Shown: positions 25,612 to 33,954, counted from the stretch's first letter. The stretch: DNA of 64,000 nt from Flavobacterium sp. (GCF_027484705.1 NZ_JAIXSL010000007.1:310001-374000), one strand, 5' to 3'. The notes: generated by a model not told the origin, from the sequence alone. Numbers and translations are program-made.

Positions 25612-26001
25612 TTATAAATTATCTTGGATGCTTTTCGCCAAAGCTTCAAATTCCTCGTGCGAAAGTTTCACTTTGTTCTGGAAACGCATCTCATCCATTT
25701 CGTTGAGCGGAATCAGGTGAACATGCGCATGCGGCACTTCCAGTCCGATAACGGCCATTCCGATTCTTTTGCACGGAATCGTTTTTTCTAAAGCAGCTGC
25801 CACTTTCTTGGAAAATTGCATCAACCCTAAATAAGACTCGTCATCCATATCAAAAAGCTTGTTGACTTCTTTTTTTGGAATGCACAACGTATGCCCTTTG
25901 GCGTTCGGGTTCACATCTAAAAAAGCCAGAAAACGATCGTCTTCGGCTACTTTATAACTGGTAATTTCCCCGTTGATGATTTTAGTGAATATCGTTGACA
26001 T
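25612..26001 (-). CDS. HIT family hydrolase
   Basis: 129 residues. The histidine triad HAHVHLIPL is present at ~98-104, and the N-terminal IFTKIINGEI and FLDVNPNAKGHTLCIPKKE are the family start. HIT proteins of this branch hydrolyse AMP-linked compounds such as adenosine phosphoramidates. It lies 5 nt downstream of greA and is almost certainly co-transcribed. Confidence 0.93.
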   Translation of the reverse strand: MSTIFTKIINGEITSYKVAEDDRFLAFLDVNPNAKGHTLCIPKKEVNKLFDMDDESYLGLMQFSKKVAAALEKTIPCKRIGMAVIGLEVPHAHVHLIPLNEMDEMRFQNKVKLSHEEFEALAKSIQDNL

Positions 26002-26006
26002 TGTGA

Positions 26007-26480
26007 TTATCTTGAAATTTCCAAAACCTCAAATTTCAAAACGCCGTTAGGAACGGTAATTTCAGCTACATCGCCTACTGATTTTCCTAACAATCCTCTT
26101 CCGATTGGAGAAGTCACGGAGATTTTTCCGGTTTTGAGATCGGCTTCGCTTTCTGCGACCAAAGTATATTTCATCTCCAAACCATTCAACTGGTTTTTGA
26201 TTTTGACATTCGACAACACCAAAGCTTTGGACAAATCTAATTGCGATTCATCGATCAGTCGGGCATTCGAATGTACTTCCTCTAATTTGGCAATGCGCAT
26301 CTCAAGCAAGCCTTGCGCTTCCTTAGCCGCATCGTATTCTGCGTTCTCCGACAAATCGCCTTTATCTCTGGCATCTGCTATATCCTGGGACGCTTTGGGG
26401 CGCGCCACGTTCTTCAAATAATCTAATTCTTCTCTTAATTTTTTTAATCCTTCTGCTGTGTAATAAGATACTGCACTCAT
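26007..26480 (-). CDS. greA: transcription elongation factor GreA
   Basis: 157 residues from the ATG at 26480 (MSAVSYYTAEGLKKLREEL); an ATG at 26492 adds four residues and is less likely. The N-terminal coiled coil carries the tip acids in ARDKGDLSENAEYDAAKE, which place Mg2+ for RNA cleavage in stalled polymerase; the C-terminal FKBP-like domain has SPIGRGLLGKSVGD. It is followed by HIT. Its leader contains a terminator-like hairpin (see 26506-26529). Confidence 0.96.
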   Translation of the reverse strand: MSAVSYYTAEGLKKLREELDYLKNVARPKASQDIADARDKGDLSENAEYDAAKEAQGLLEMRIAKLEEVHSNARLIDESQLDLSKALVLSNVKIKNQLNGLEMKYTLVAESEADLKTGKISVTSPIGRGLLGKSVGDVAEITVPNGVLKFEVLEISR

Positions 26481-26505
26481 AATTTCCGTCATTTATATAA
26501 ATAGA

Positions 26506-26529
26506 AAAAATCCCATGTCTACGGGATTC
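26506..26529 (-). promoter_or_regulatory. terminator-like attenuator in the greA leader
   Basis: On the minus strand AATCCC / GGGATT with an 8-nt loop is followed directly by TTTTTT, about 25 nt before the greA start and just after a probable promoter (-7 box 26538-26545). No other minus-strand gene ends here, so the hairpin lies inside the greA transcript. It could produce a short leader RNA, as the E. coli greA leader does (GraL). Confidence 0.55.
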
Positions 26530-26537
26530 CTTGTGGG

Positions 26538-26545
26538 CAAAGATA
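26538..26545 (-). promoter_or_regulatory. probable greA promoter -7 element
   Basis: TATCTTTG on the minus strand fits TAnnTTTG. No TTG at 17-23 nt spacing was found, so the -33 half is weak. Start of transcription would be near 26531. Confidence 0.5.
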
Positions 26546-26606
26546 CTATAATTTCTTTTAGATAATAATTATATGTTAATCGCAACCAAGCCAAATTTAA
26601 TTAATT

Positions 26607-26614
26607 TATATTTG
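26607..26614 (+). promoter_or_regulatory. probable promoter -7 element of the Rieske-like lipoprotein gene
   Basis: TATATTTG matches TAnnTTTG, 30 nt before the ATG at 26645. No clear TTG partner. Confidence 0.45.
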
Positions 26615-26644
26615 TTAGCATCATTATTCACTACTTTTTTATCT

Positions 26645-27070
26645 ATGAAAAAATATTTTATAATCTTTATGGTCATTGGTTTGTTGTTCGGCTGTGAGAA
26701 AGATTCAGGAAGAACCTACAACAATCCGTATTTGCCCAATTATAGTTTTTCAGCGACCATCAATTTAAATTTGCCCGGCTACAGCGGACTGAATTCTAAT
26801 TCCAATCCGATCATGTTTACCGTTGATGGCGATATCAATATCGTCATGATGAAAGTCGCCGGAACCGATTACCGCGCCTGGAACGGAAACTGCCCGAACC
26901 AAGCGCCCACTGCCTGCTCGAAACTCTCCATTCAAGGGTTAAGCGCCAAATGCAATTGCGAAGACGGTTATGCCTACAGCCTTTTTGACGGCACTGCCGC
27001 AGCACAATACGGTATGATTCCGTACCGCGTGGAAGTTTTAAACAGCAGCACCATTCGCGTCTACAATTAG
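26645..27070 (+). CDS. Rieske-fold-like lipoprotein lacking the His ligands
   Basis: 141 residues. The start at 26645 gives a lipoprotein signal MKKYFIIFMVIGLLFGCEKD with a lipobox Cys at residue 17; in-frame sequence upstream has no protein character. The mature part has the pattern of a Rieske domain (GTDYRAWNGNCPN near the first ligand loop, AKCNCEDGYAYSLFDGT at the second, then a terminal strand). The usual ligand pairs C-x-H and C-x2-H are replaced by CPN and CNCED, so a [2Fe-2S] cluster with His ligands is unlikely. Role unknown. Its 3' end overlaps the convergent TonB receptor gene by 4 nt. Confidence 0.7.
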   Translation: MKKYFIIFMVIGLLFGCEKDSGRTYNNPYLPNYSFSATINLNLPGYSGLNSNSNPIMFTVDGDINIVMMKVAGTDYRAWNGNCPNQAPTACSKLSIQGLSAKCNCEDGYAYSLFDGTAAAQYGMIPYRVEVLNSSTIRVYN

Positions 27071-29196
27071 AAATTCAAAGTCAATCCTGCTAAAAAGTTA
27101 GTGCCCGCTTGCGGATAATAATACGGATACACGTCATACATATAACCGTTGGAAATGTATTGTTTGTCCAGCACGTTGTTGACCAAACCAGTGAATACAA
27201 TCGATTTGAAAACTGATTTGGGTTTGATTTCATAAGCTATATTCAGATCGTGAACTGCATAATCAGGTAATTTCGCATCAGGCAATTCAATATTATTGAG
27301 ATATTGTTCCCCAACGAATTTAAACAGCCACGAAATCTGCAATTTTTCCAAAGGTTTGTAGGTTAAAATATTTCCCGCAACCAGCGACGGCGAATAAGCG
27401 ATGTCTTTCGTTCCCGCGTTTTCACCATTCACATTAAGGTCGATGTTTTTGTTTTCACTAAGACTGATGTTCGGACTTACCGTCAATCGTTTGGTCAATG
27501 CTATGTTTGCATCAACTTCAAACCCAAGTCGGTAACTTTTCTCGCTGTTGGAGCGGATCGGATTACCGACATCATCGAGGTTTCCGGTTAAGATCAGTTG
27601 GTTTTTGTAGGCCATGTAATAAACGTTCGCGTTCCATTTTACCTTCGCCGAAAGATGGCGCCAGCCCAATTCATAATCATCGAGTTTTTCGGGTTTTGGA
27701 TTCCCGTTCTCATAATCGGTTCGATTGGGTTCGCGGTTGGCTTTAGCATACGATAAATAGAGTGCGTTTTGTGCATTCAGATCATAAGTGATTCCGGCTT
27801 TGGGATTCAGGAATTTAAAGGTATCGTCAACATATTGTGGCTGTACACCATCAGCTTTATAATTGACCCTGCGGTATTGCAAATCGCCAAACAAATTAAT
27901 TTTGGAAGTGATCTGATAATTCGCTTTGAGGAAAACATTGCCATCGGTTTTGGCGGCAGTATCTTCATAATAATTTCCCTGTAACGGATTAACAACAGGC
28001 AAAGCAACCCATTTCACTTTCCCGAAATGATCACCTAGGAATTTGTTCCAACCGCCACCAAAAATCACCTGAAGTTTTTCGTTCTTGTAAGTCGCTGAAA
28101 ACGTAGTTCCGTAAAGGTCATTGTCTAGCCATTTCTGGTTGACGAGATCGGTGGTTTCTTCTGTACCTACCGGCGTCAGATTGTATTTTAAAAATGTTGT
28201 GTCGTCTTCATAATTTTGATAGTAACCATTGCCTTTAGTGTAATGAACCGCTAAATTGGTCGTCCATTTTTCGCTGATTTTCTCATTCCAATGCAACTGA
28301 AAATGGTGCTGCTGGTAATTATCAGTCTGGTTGTCATAAAACTGAACATTGCCCGCATCGTCATAATACAAACCAGAGGAATTAAAAGTACGGTCGGTTT
28401 TGATGGTTTCGCTGTCGATGCCATTCCACGATTGATAGGTTTTTTCCTTACCGCCAAAGAGCAACGCTTTGATTAAAGTGGTTTTTCCGACGTAGGTTGC
28501 CTGCAGAAAATACGATTTCAAATCTGAAGAAGCGCGATCGATATAGCCATGCGAATTGATGCTCGAAACCCTTCCCGCAAGTTCAAAGTTGTTGTTTAAT
28601 AATCCAGAACTGAATTTCAAGGTGTGTTTGTGCGTGTCAAAACTGCCGAACGAATTGGAGAATTCACCTTTACTTTCCTTAGAATAACTGTCAGTCAATA
28701 AATTCAAACTCGCTCCAAAAGCACTGGCACCATTAGTTGAAGTCCCTACGCCGCGTTGCAATTGCAGACTTTCCACTGACGAAGTAAAATCGGGAAGATC
28801 GACGAAATAAGTGCCTTGGTCTTCGGATTCGGTGTAAGGAATTCCATTAATCGTCACGTTCACATTCTTGATGCCACGCACCCGAAATCCGGTGTAACCC
28901 ACACCATTGCCAGCGTCGGAAGTCGTGACAACCGAAGGCAAATAATTCATAATGACCGGAATATCCTGCCCGAGATTCCTCGATTTGATTTCCGATTTGG
29001 ACAAGTTACTGAACGTGACCGGCGTTTTTTTGGTGACGCGAACCGCCGAAACCAGCACTTCTTCCAAAGCATTGACTTTCGTCGTGTCGGCGAGCTGTTG
29101 CGCATTCACGAAAGTGGTACCGGAAAAAAGAAAAGTAGCGACAAGAAGTTTCTTTCGCAGCGATGCCGTAGCATCAGAAGGGAATAAAGTTTTCAT
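27067..29196 (-). CDS. TonB-dependent outer-membrane receptor, probably for thiamin
   Basis: 709 residues from the ATG at 29196 (MKTLFPSDATASLRKK); an ATG at 29226 is also possible. After the signal peptide (ends near VNAQ) comes a TonB-box-like stretch (LEEVLVSAVRV), the plug domain (DIPVIMNYLPSVV, GFRVRGIKNVNVTINGIPY, VESLQLQRGVGTSTNG) and a 22-strand barrel ending in FLAGLTLNF, the terminal aromatic. The gene lies directly behind a TPP riboswitch (29294-29371), which points to uptake of thiamin or a precursor. It has no SusC-type carboxypeptidase-like extension. Confidence 0.92.
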   Translation of the reverse strand: MKTLFPSDATASLRKKLLVATFLFSGTTFVNAQQLADTTKVNALEEVLVSAVRVTKKTPVTFSNLSKSEIKSRNLGQDIPVIMNYLPSVVTTSDAGNGVGYTGFRVRGIKNVNVTINGIPYTESEDQGTYFVDLPDFTSSVESLQLQRGVGTSTNGASAFGASLNLLTDSYSKESKGEFSNSFGSFDTHKHTLKFSSGLLNNNFELAGRVSSINSHGYIDRASSDLKSYFLQATYVGKTTLIKALLFGGKEKTYQSWNGIDSETIKTDRTFNSSGLYYDDAGNVQFYDNQTDNYQQHHFQLHWNEKISEKWTTNLAVHYTKGNGYYQNYEDDTTFLKYNLTPVGTEETTDLVNQKWLDNDLYGTTFSATYKNEKLQVIFGGGWNKFLGDHFGKVKWVALPVVNPLQGNYYEDTAAKTDGNVFLKANYQITSKINLFGDLQYRRVNYKADGVQPQYVDDTFKFLNPKAGITYDLNAQNALYLSYAKANREPNRTDYENGNPKPEKLDDYELGWRHLSAKVKWNANVYYMAYKNQLILTGNLDDVGNPIRSNSEKSYRLGFEVDANIALTKRLTVSPNISLSENKNIDLNVNGENAGTKDIAYSPSLVAGNILTYKPLEKLQISWLFKFVGEQYLNNIELPDAKLPDYAVHDLNIAYEIKPKSVFKSIVFTGLVNNVLDKQYISNGYMYDVYPYYYPQAGTNFLAGLTLNF

Positions 29197-29257
29197 TCGT
29201 AAAAGTTTACGAATAAAAGGGGCCATTATTCTTGGTTAAAATTGATGGTTGTTTCCT

Positions 29258-29293
29258 ATGACAAAGTACAGCGTATACTCCGTTTTTTGTCAT
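29258..29293 (-). promoter_or_regulatory. candidate expression platform of the TPP riboswitch
   Basis: Just downstream of the aptamer, ATGACAAA (29286-29293 read on the minus strand) pairs with TTTGTCAT (29258-29265). The loop contains the palindrome GTATAC. There is no U-tract, so control of translation or of the aptamer fold is more likely than termination. Confidence 0.45.
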
Positions 29294-29371
29294 TTTTTCC
29301 CTTAACAGCATTACCTGTTCAGGTTCGTTGGGTATAATCTCAGCTCGTTATTTAGAGCACCCCTTTGAGAC
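29294..29371 (-). ncRNA. TPP riboswitch (THI element)
   Basis: The minus strand carries the conserved blocks in order: AGGGGTGCTC, GCTGAGATTATACCC, GAACCTGAACAGGTAATGCTG and TTAAGGGAA. These are the P2/P3 core and P4/P5 core of the thiamin pyrophosphate aptamer. It lies ~100 nt upstream of the TonB receptor start and should repress it when thiamin is plentiful. Confidence 0.95.
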
Positions 29372-29375
29372 GCGA

Positions 29376-29405
29376 CAAATGTAATTGATAATTGATAATT
29401 GACAA
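29376..29405 (-). promoter_or_regulatory. promoter of the TPP riboswitch-TonB receptor unit
   Basis: TTG (29405-29403), 19-nt spacer, TACATTTG (29383-29376) on the minus strand. This is a full match to the Bacteroidota consensus, and transcription would start right at the aptamer. The spacer lies in AATTGAT-type repeats (29384-29420). Confidence 0.8.
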
Positions 29406-29420
29406 TTGATAATTGAAATT
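29384..29420. repeat. short AATTGATA-type repeats
   Basis: About five imperfect copies of ATTGATA/ATTGACA in a row. They fill the promoter spacer and may be a simple-sequence expansion. Confidence 0.6.
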
Positions 29421-29423
29421 ATT

Positions 29424-29840
29424 TTAATCCTCTGATGAATTAACATTGGGTTTTCTTCTAAATTGTTTGGTTTCAGAGTTCGTCCGTTTGGCCTTGATTC
29501 TCTTTTCAATCGCGGCTCTCGGGGTTCTCGTCGCTTTTCTGGCTTTGGGAACAATCAAAGCGGTCTTGATGATTTCGACAAAGCGTTTGGTGACCAAAAT
29601 TTTATTTTTAAGTTGGCTGCGGTCTTCTTCGCCATTTAAAATGAGTAAAAAATCGGAAGTCAATCGCGGCGCCAGCTTGGTTTTGATTCTGGTTTTTTCC
29701 TCAGCCGATAATCCTTGTGATTGCTCCACATTGAAGGTCAATATGACTTTTGAGGCCACTTTGTTTACGTTCTGACCACCGGCTCCGGAACTTCGGACTG
29801 CTTTGTAGTTTAATTCGGCTATGACTTTATCCAAATCCAT
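29424..29840 (-). CDS. arfB: alternative ribosome-rescue factor ArfB (peptidyl-tRNA hydrolase)
   Basis: 138 residues. The catalytic GGQ is in RSSGAGGQNVNKVASKVIL, as in class-I release factors, and there is no codon-recognition domain. The Lys/Arg-rich C-terminal tail (KRIKAKRTNSETKQFRRK) would sit in the mRNA channel of a stalled ribosome, as described for ArfB/YaeJ. It rescues non-stop complexes. Its start ATG overlaps the stop codon of the upstream kinase-DUF4301 gene by one base. Confidence 0.92.
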   Translation of the reverse strand: MDLDKVIAELNYKAVRSSGAGGQNVNKVASKVILTFNVEQSQGLSAEEKTRIKTKLAPRLTSDFLLILNGEEDRSQLKNKILVTKRFVEIIKTALIVPKARKATRTPRAAIEKRIKAKRTNSETKQFRRKPNVNSSED

Positions 29841-31954
29841 TATTGCGGCTGATGAGCGGGTTTGAGCAAATCATTGACGGTTTTCACAGGATTGAAAGTA
29901 ATCAAAGGCACTTCGACAAAAACGGTAATCCATTTGGCCATAGCGCCGTTCCATAATCCCGGAAGTTCATAGGCTTTGATGTCTTTGCCGTTCTTGTTCT
30001 TATCGACGATGAAGCCGCTTTCGTGGTCTACAAAATCATTGAGGTCAAACCTTTTGCCTTTGAAATCTTTGATGGCACAAACTAAATCCACCGGGTTAAA
30101 ATGCGTCGCTTCCTTTAAGATTTTCGCCTGATATGGATTGTTTAAATCGACTTGAGAAGTTTCAATAATCTGCAACGACAGATGGCCTTTGACATCGCGC
30201 ACCCAAAATGGCCCGCCGCCCGGTTCCCCTTCGTTCTTTACCATGCCGCAAACCCTTATGGGACGATTGAGAATGTCCTTGATATACAGTATTTTATTCT
30301 CTATAGTGTATTTCGAAAAATCTTCGATGATTTCGATATTGAGTTCTTTTTCAACAAATTCGATGGTGGCATTGATATTTTCTTCCTGCAATTTCTGGCT
30401 TTCAATCTGGCGCAATATCTCGAAAACCCGCTGCTGCAATTGCAATAAAATTCCCGCAAGTGCCTTTTTATAGAGCGTAATGATCTCGATATGGTTTTGG
30501 ATGACGTTGTCAATGTTTTTGATGAAAATGACGTCCGCATCCATCTGGTTCAGATTGTCAATCAGGGCGCCGTGACCTGCCGGGCGGAACACCAATTTCC
30601 CCATTTCGTTTCTGAACGGAACATTGTCATGGCTCACAGCAATGGTGTCGGTAGACGGATTCTGGAAAGAAAAACTGATGTTGATTTTCGTCTGGGTTTT
30701 ATCTTCAACCTTTCTGATTTCATTCTCAATGATTTTTTCAAATTGAGATTGATGAATGTCCGAAATCGTAAAATGGAGGTTTGAAGTGCCCTTCGCGCTG
30801 GCATATAAGGCGCTTTCATTGAGGTGCTCCTCTATAGGCGTCGCCGTATGTGTCTCATATTTATGGAACGGAAGGATGGCTTTGGGCTTGTTGCTGAAAT
30901 TGAAGTATTCACTGTCCAAAAGCAACTTAATGAAATGATAGTGCTTCATATCGCTTTCCCATTGCTTAAAATCAGGATGCAATTCCCTGAGAATGGTATC
31001 GATGGTATCGTAAAACGGGAATTTATCGACTCCTGTCAAAAAGACGGTGAGATGCGATAAATTCTTTTTATTGATGTAACTGTTGATGGTTTCGTTCTCG
31101 ATGTCAAATTCGTTCAGGAATTCGTTCAGGAATTTGAACATCCTGCTCGCGGCGCCTGAAGCCGGCACAAATTTGAGTAATTTGAGATCTTCCTTTTTGG
31201 AATCGAAGTAATCCGAAAATTCGTGAAATTGGTTTTCATCCAACTTTAAAATGCCGTCATTTTTGGTAGCCGGTCTGACCAATATCGCTTTGGCGATACC
31301 ATGACGGAAAATATCGAGATGGCTGTTGATGTGATCCAGCGATATGCCTTTTTTGTAGATCTGTACAAAATCATGAGCATTGAATCCCATGCTTTTGGCT
31401 TTTTCGAGATCTTCAATGATTTTTATGGCTTTCTGCAATCTCGTATCGGCATCACCAGATAAGGTAATGTAAGGTTTATCATAATCTATCAATGCCTGTC
31501 TGAAAACAGCCAATGCGCTTTCGCGGTTCTCGGGAGCATCACGCAAATCGTCCTTTTCCCAAGGCACGTCTACATCCGTCAGGAAAAACAAATCATATTT
31601 GTGTTTGCGGGCGGCCTTTTCCAAAACCGGATCGCAAAAATTATAATAAATCTCAGAAAAAACCTTAGTGACCAACAAACAAGTATCGCAGAACAAATAA
31701 TGATTGGCCGTGAGTAGCGCTTCATTCTCCAACCGCGTCTGTCCAACAGCAATCGGCATCAAATCTTCAGGCTCGCAGATTTGTTTGGTATTGTCCCACT
31801 TTTGCTGCAAATAATCTCGGGCAAACTCGGGCGCCCAAACCGTCTGGAAATGGGAAGCCAATTGTTTTGCCAAAGTGGTTTTTCCGGTTGATTCCGGACC
31901 AAACAGAGCTATTTTGGCGATGATTGAATGTTGTTGTTTAAGATTTTCTTCCAT
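29840..31954 (-). CDS. fusion: NadR-like ATPase/kinase domain plus DUF4301
   Basis: 704 residues. Residues ~12-185 are a NadR-type P-loop kinase: Walker A GPESTGKTT at 19-27, WAPEFARDYLQ, FCDTCLLVTKVFSE and YDLFFLTDVDVPWEKDDLRD. This domain phosphorylates nicotinamide riboside in NadR. Residues ~190-704 are DUF4301, with LLKFVPASGAASRMFKFL (a nucleotide-binding-like motif), VFRPAGHGALIDNLNQMDADVIFIKNIDN and RVCGMVKNEGEPGGGPFWV. I recall these two as separate neighbouring genes in other Flavobacteria. The start overlaps pnuC by 46 nt, supporting a joint role in nicotinamide riboside salvage. The function of DUF4301 is unknown. Confidence 0.82.
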   Translation of the reverse strand: MEENLKQQHSIIAKIALFGPESTGKTTLAKQLASHFQTVWAPEFARDYLQQKWDNTKQICEPEDLMPIAVGQTRLENEALLTANHYLFCDTCLLVTKVFSEIYYNFCDPVLEKAARKHKYDLFFLTDVDVPWEKDDLRDAPENRESALAVFRQALIDYDKPYITLSGDADTRLQKAIKIIEDLEKAKSMGFNAHDFVQIYKKGISLDHINSHLDIFRHGIAKAILVRPATKNDGILKLDENQFHEFSDYFDSKKEDLKLLKFVPASGAASRMFKFLNEFLNEFDIENETINSYINKKNLSHLTVFLTGVDKFPFYDTIDTILRELHPDFKQWESDMKHYHFIKLLLDSEYFNFSNKPKAILPFHKYETHTATPIEEHLNESALYASAKGTSNLHFTISDIHQSQFEKIIENEIRKVEDKTQTKINISFSFQNPSTDTIAVSHDNVPFRNEMGKLVFRPAGHGALIDNLNQMDADVIFIKNIDNVIQNHIEIITLYKKALAGILLQLQQRVFEILRQIESQKLQEENINATIEFVEKELNIEIIEDFSKYTIENKILYIKDILNRPIRVCGMVKNEGEPGGGPFWVRDVKGHLSLQIIETSQVDLNNPYQAKILKEATHFNPVDLVCAIKDFKGKRFDLNDFVDHESGFIVDKNKNGKDIKAYELPGLWNGAMAKWITVFVEVPLITFNPVKTVNDLLKPAHQPQ

Positions 31955-32538
31955 TCTGAATAAGCTGAAACAGCCAAAATTGTAAAAATTAAATATTGTA
32001 ATGCCAACATTCCCAATCCGCGATAGGCATACAAAGGAACTACAAGGATATCACCGATAATCCAGAGCGTCCAGTTTTCTATTTTCTTGAGGGCCATATA
32101 CCACATGCCCGTAAAAAAAAGCCCGGATGCAAAAATATCAATATAATTGTCTTTTCTGATCGTATAGCCAAAGAATTTATAGATGCCGAAAACTACAAAA
32201 ATCGTAATAAAAAAAAGCAGGAAGCCTGTTAATTTTTCTTTTGCAGTGGTTCTTGTGATGGCCAAAGGCACTTCATTGTCTTGCTTTTTCGCCCAACGAT
32301 ACCATCCGTAAATACTCATGATCGAGAAATAGGCATTGATCATCATATCGCCCAAATAGCCTGCAATCCACAACAAATAAGAAGTGATGATTGTCGCAAT
32401 AAGCCCCGTAGGATATACCCAGATGTTTTCTTTCTTGGCAAACCATACGCTGAGAATGCCCGAGACGAATGCCGCAAATTCCAATAAGATTTGGGTTAGT
32501 GTTGCGTCTTTGTAGGCATTGAGAAAAAAATCGAGCAT
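31909..32538 (-). CDS. pnuC: nicotinamide riboside transporter PnuC
   Basis: 209 residues with about seven hydrophobic helices. Family signatures are FVSGILSVWFAKKENIWVYPTGLI, YFSIMSIYGWYRW and LWIIGDILVVPLYAYRGL. It facilitates entry of nicotinamide riboside, trapped by phosphorylation. It overlaps the downstream kinase-DUF4301 gene by 46 nt, an unusually long overlap that ties expression of carrier and kinase. Confidence 0.93.
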   Translation of the reverse strand: MLDFFLNAYKDATLTQILLEFAAFVSGILSVWFAKKENIWVYPTGLIATIITSYLLWIAGYLGDMMINAYFSIMSIYGWYRWAKKQDNEVPLAITRTTAKEKLTGFLLFFITIFVVFGIYKFFGYTIRKDNYIDIFASGLFFTGMWYMALKKIENWTLWIIGDILVVPLYAYRGLGMLALQYLIFTILAVSAYSEWKKILNNNIQSSPK

Positions 32539-32541
32539 GGT

Positions 32542-33258
32542 TTAAGTAATAAAAAAATTAAGATCATTCTCGAAAGCCGTTCCGATAACGACTATGTCAG
32601 CGCCAGCTTGATATGCTTCGTTAATTTGCTGTTGCGAACGAATGCCGCCACCAACAATTAACGGAACGCTGATCGCTTTGGATACACATTCAATCATGGC
32701 TAATGGCACCGGTAATTGCGCGCCGCTTCCCGCTTCGAGATATATCAGCTTATTGCCTATAAATTCCCCGGCTTTGGCGGTTTGTGCCGCATACGCACTA
32801 TTATTCCTTGACAAAGGTTTGGTTTGGCTTACTTTTTCTACGGCAGTTTCAGCGCCGCTTTCAATTAAGATGTAACCTGTTGAAATGATTTCAAGATTGG
32901 TTTTTTCTAAAAGGGGAACCGCTTGAATCTGATGTTCTATAAGGTATTCCGCGTTTCTTCCCGAGAGCAACATCAAAAACAAAATGCCATCGGCTTCAGC
33001 AGAAATTTGCGATGGATGCCCGGGAAAAAGCAAGATGGGCAGATGAATGTGTTTTTTTAGTTCCAGAATCTGCGCATCGACTATAGATCCTTCAACGGTG
33101 CTTCCGCCAACAAACACATGAGTTGCCGGAGAATCCATGATTTTTTTGCAGAATGTCCGAATATTTCCCAATTCGATTTTATCCGGATCAAGCAGAATGG
33201 CGAGCAGTTTTTTACCGGCTGTTTTTGATTGAAGGATATCGTGATAAAGATTTTTCAT
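32542..33258 (-). CDS. geranylgeranylglyceryl phosphate synthase family protein (GGGPS/PcrB)
   Basis: 238 residues from the ATG at 33258 (MKNLYHDILQ). It is a TIM barrel with the family motifs LLAILLDPDKI, FVGGSTVEGS, ILLFPGHPSQIS, YLEAGSGA and PLIVGGGIRSQQQ. The Asp in LDPDK binds Mg2+ and the GGGI loop the glycerol phosphate. It joins a polyprenyl diphosphate to glycerol-1-phosphate. Such enzymes are known in Bacteroidota although the lipid product is less clear than in archaea. It starts 39 nt downstream of the phosphopantetheinyl transferase gene. Confidence 0.88.
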   Translation of the reverse strand: MKNLYHDILQSKTAGKKLLAILLDPDKIELGNIRTFCKKIMDSPATHVFVGGSTVEGSIVDAQILELKKHIHLPILLFPGHPSQISAEADGILFLMLLSGRNAEYLIEHQIQAVPLLEKTNLEIISTGYILIESGAETAVEKVSQTKPLSRNNSAYAAQTAKAGEFIGNKLIYLEAGSGAQLPVPLAMIECVSKAISVPLIVGGGIRSQQQINEAYQAGADIVVIGTAFENDLNFFIT

Positions 33259-33297
33259 GGGCTCGCAAAGGCGTTGGGGCACAAAATTTTTGGGGAT

Positions 33298-33936
33298 TTA
33301 AACTGATTGCTTTTCAAAAGCGTAAACTAAGGTAAAATTTTCTACTTCATCAAAAAAGATATCAAATGCGATATGCTTCTGCTGAAAATTTAACATCGCG
33401 GTAGTTTGTTTCTGCCCGATATCGAATGCAGCTACTTTGATATGATCCTTAAAACTGATGCCCGTTTCGTTGCGGATTTTAAAAATCGCTTCTTTGGCGC
33501 CCCAAATGACGGTCAGTTTTTGAATGTAATCAGTAGCTTCCGGTTCTAAAAAATCCGATTCGGCTTCGGCAAATTTGTGCGCGATCACTTTGATTTTTTC
33601 GCGCTGCATTTCTAAATCGATGCCTGTATTGCGGTTGCTCAGAATAATCGTTGAGAATTCATGCGAATGCGAAATGGAGATGTGCCTGCCATCCTCAAAA
33701 TACGGTTTGCCAAATGCGTCATAATGCAGATCGAAATCGGAATAACCGGCTTGCTGAAGCAGTTTCCGGACACTCAAGAAAGCGCGTTGGTGCAGTTCGG
33801 ATTTCATGCCCGACAGCCGGACAGCACTCTTTTCCTTGAGTGGCATGCCTTGAGACAACTCCTCAAAAGTTTCCGTGATTTTCCAGACGAGGATTTGCGT
33901 GTCGGGATTGTGGTCTATGATTTTATGAAGTGGCAT
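33298..33936 (-). CDS. 4'-phosphopantetheinyl transferase superfamily protein
   Basis: 212 residues of the Sfp-like superfamily. Metal-binding GIDLEMQ (~115) and WGAKEAIFK (~160) are the two hallmark motifs, with HISISHSHEFSTIIL preceding. It moves the phosphopantetheine arm from CoA to a carrier protein. No carrier protein, PKS or NRPS gene is in the window, so the target is probably elsewhere. The repeat copy C lies just upstream of its start. Confidence 0.88.
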   Translation of the reverse strand: MPLHKIIDHNPDTQILVWKITETFEELSQGMPLKEKSAVRLSGMKSELHQRAFLSVRKLLQQAGYSDFDLHYDAFGKPYFEDGRHISISHSHEFSTIILSNRNTGIDLEMQREKIKVIAHKFAEAESDFLEPEATDYIQKLTVIWGAKEAIFKIRNETGISFKDHIKVAAFDIGQKQTTAMLNFQQKHIAFDIFFDEVENFTLVYAFEKQSV

Positions 33937-33954
33937 GAAACGGATTCTGATTTA

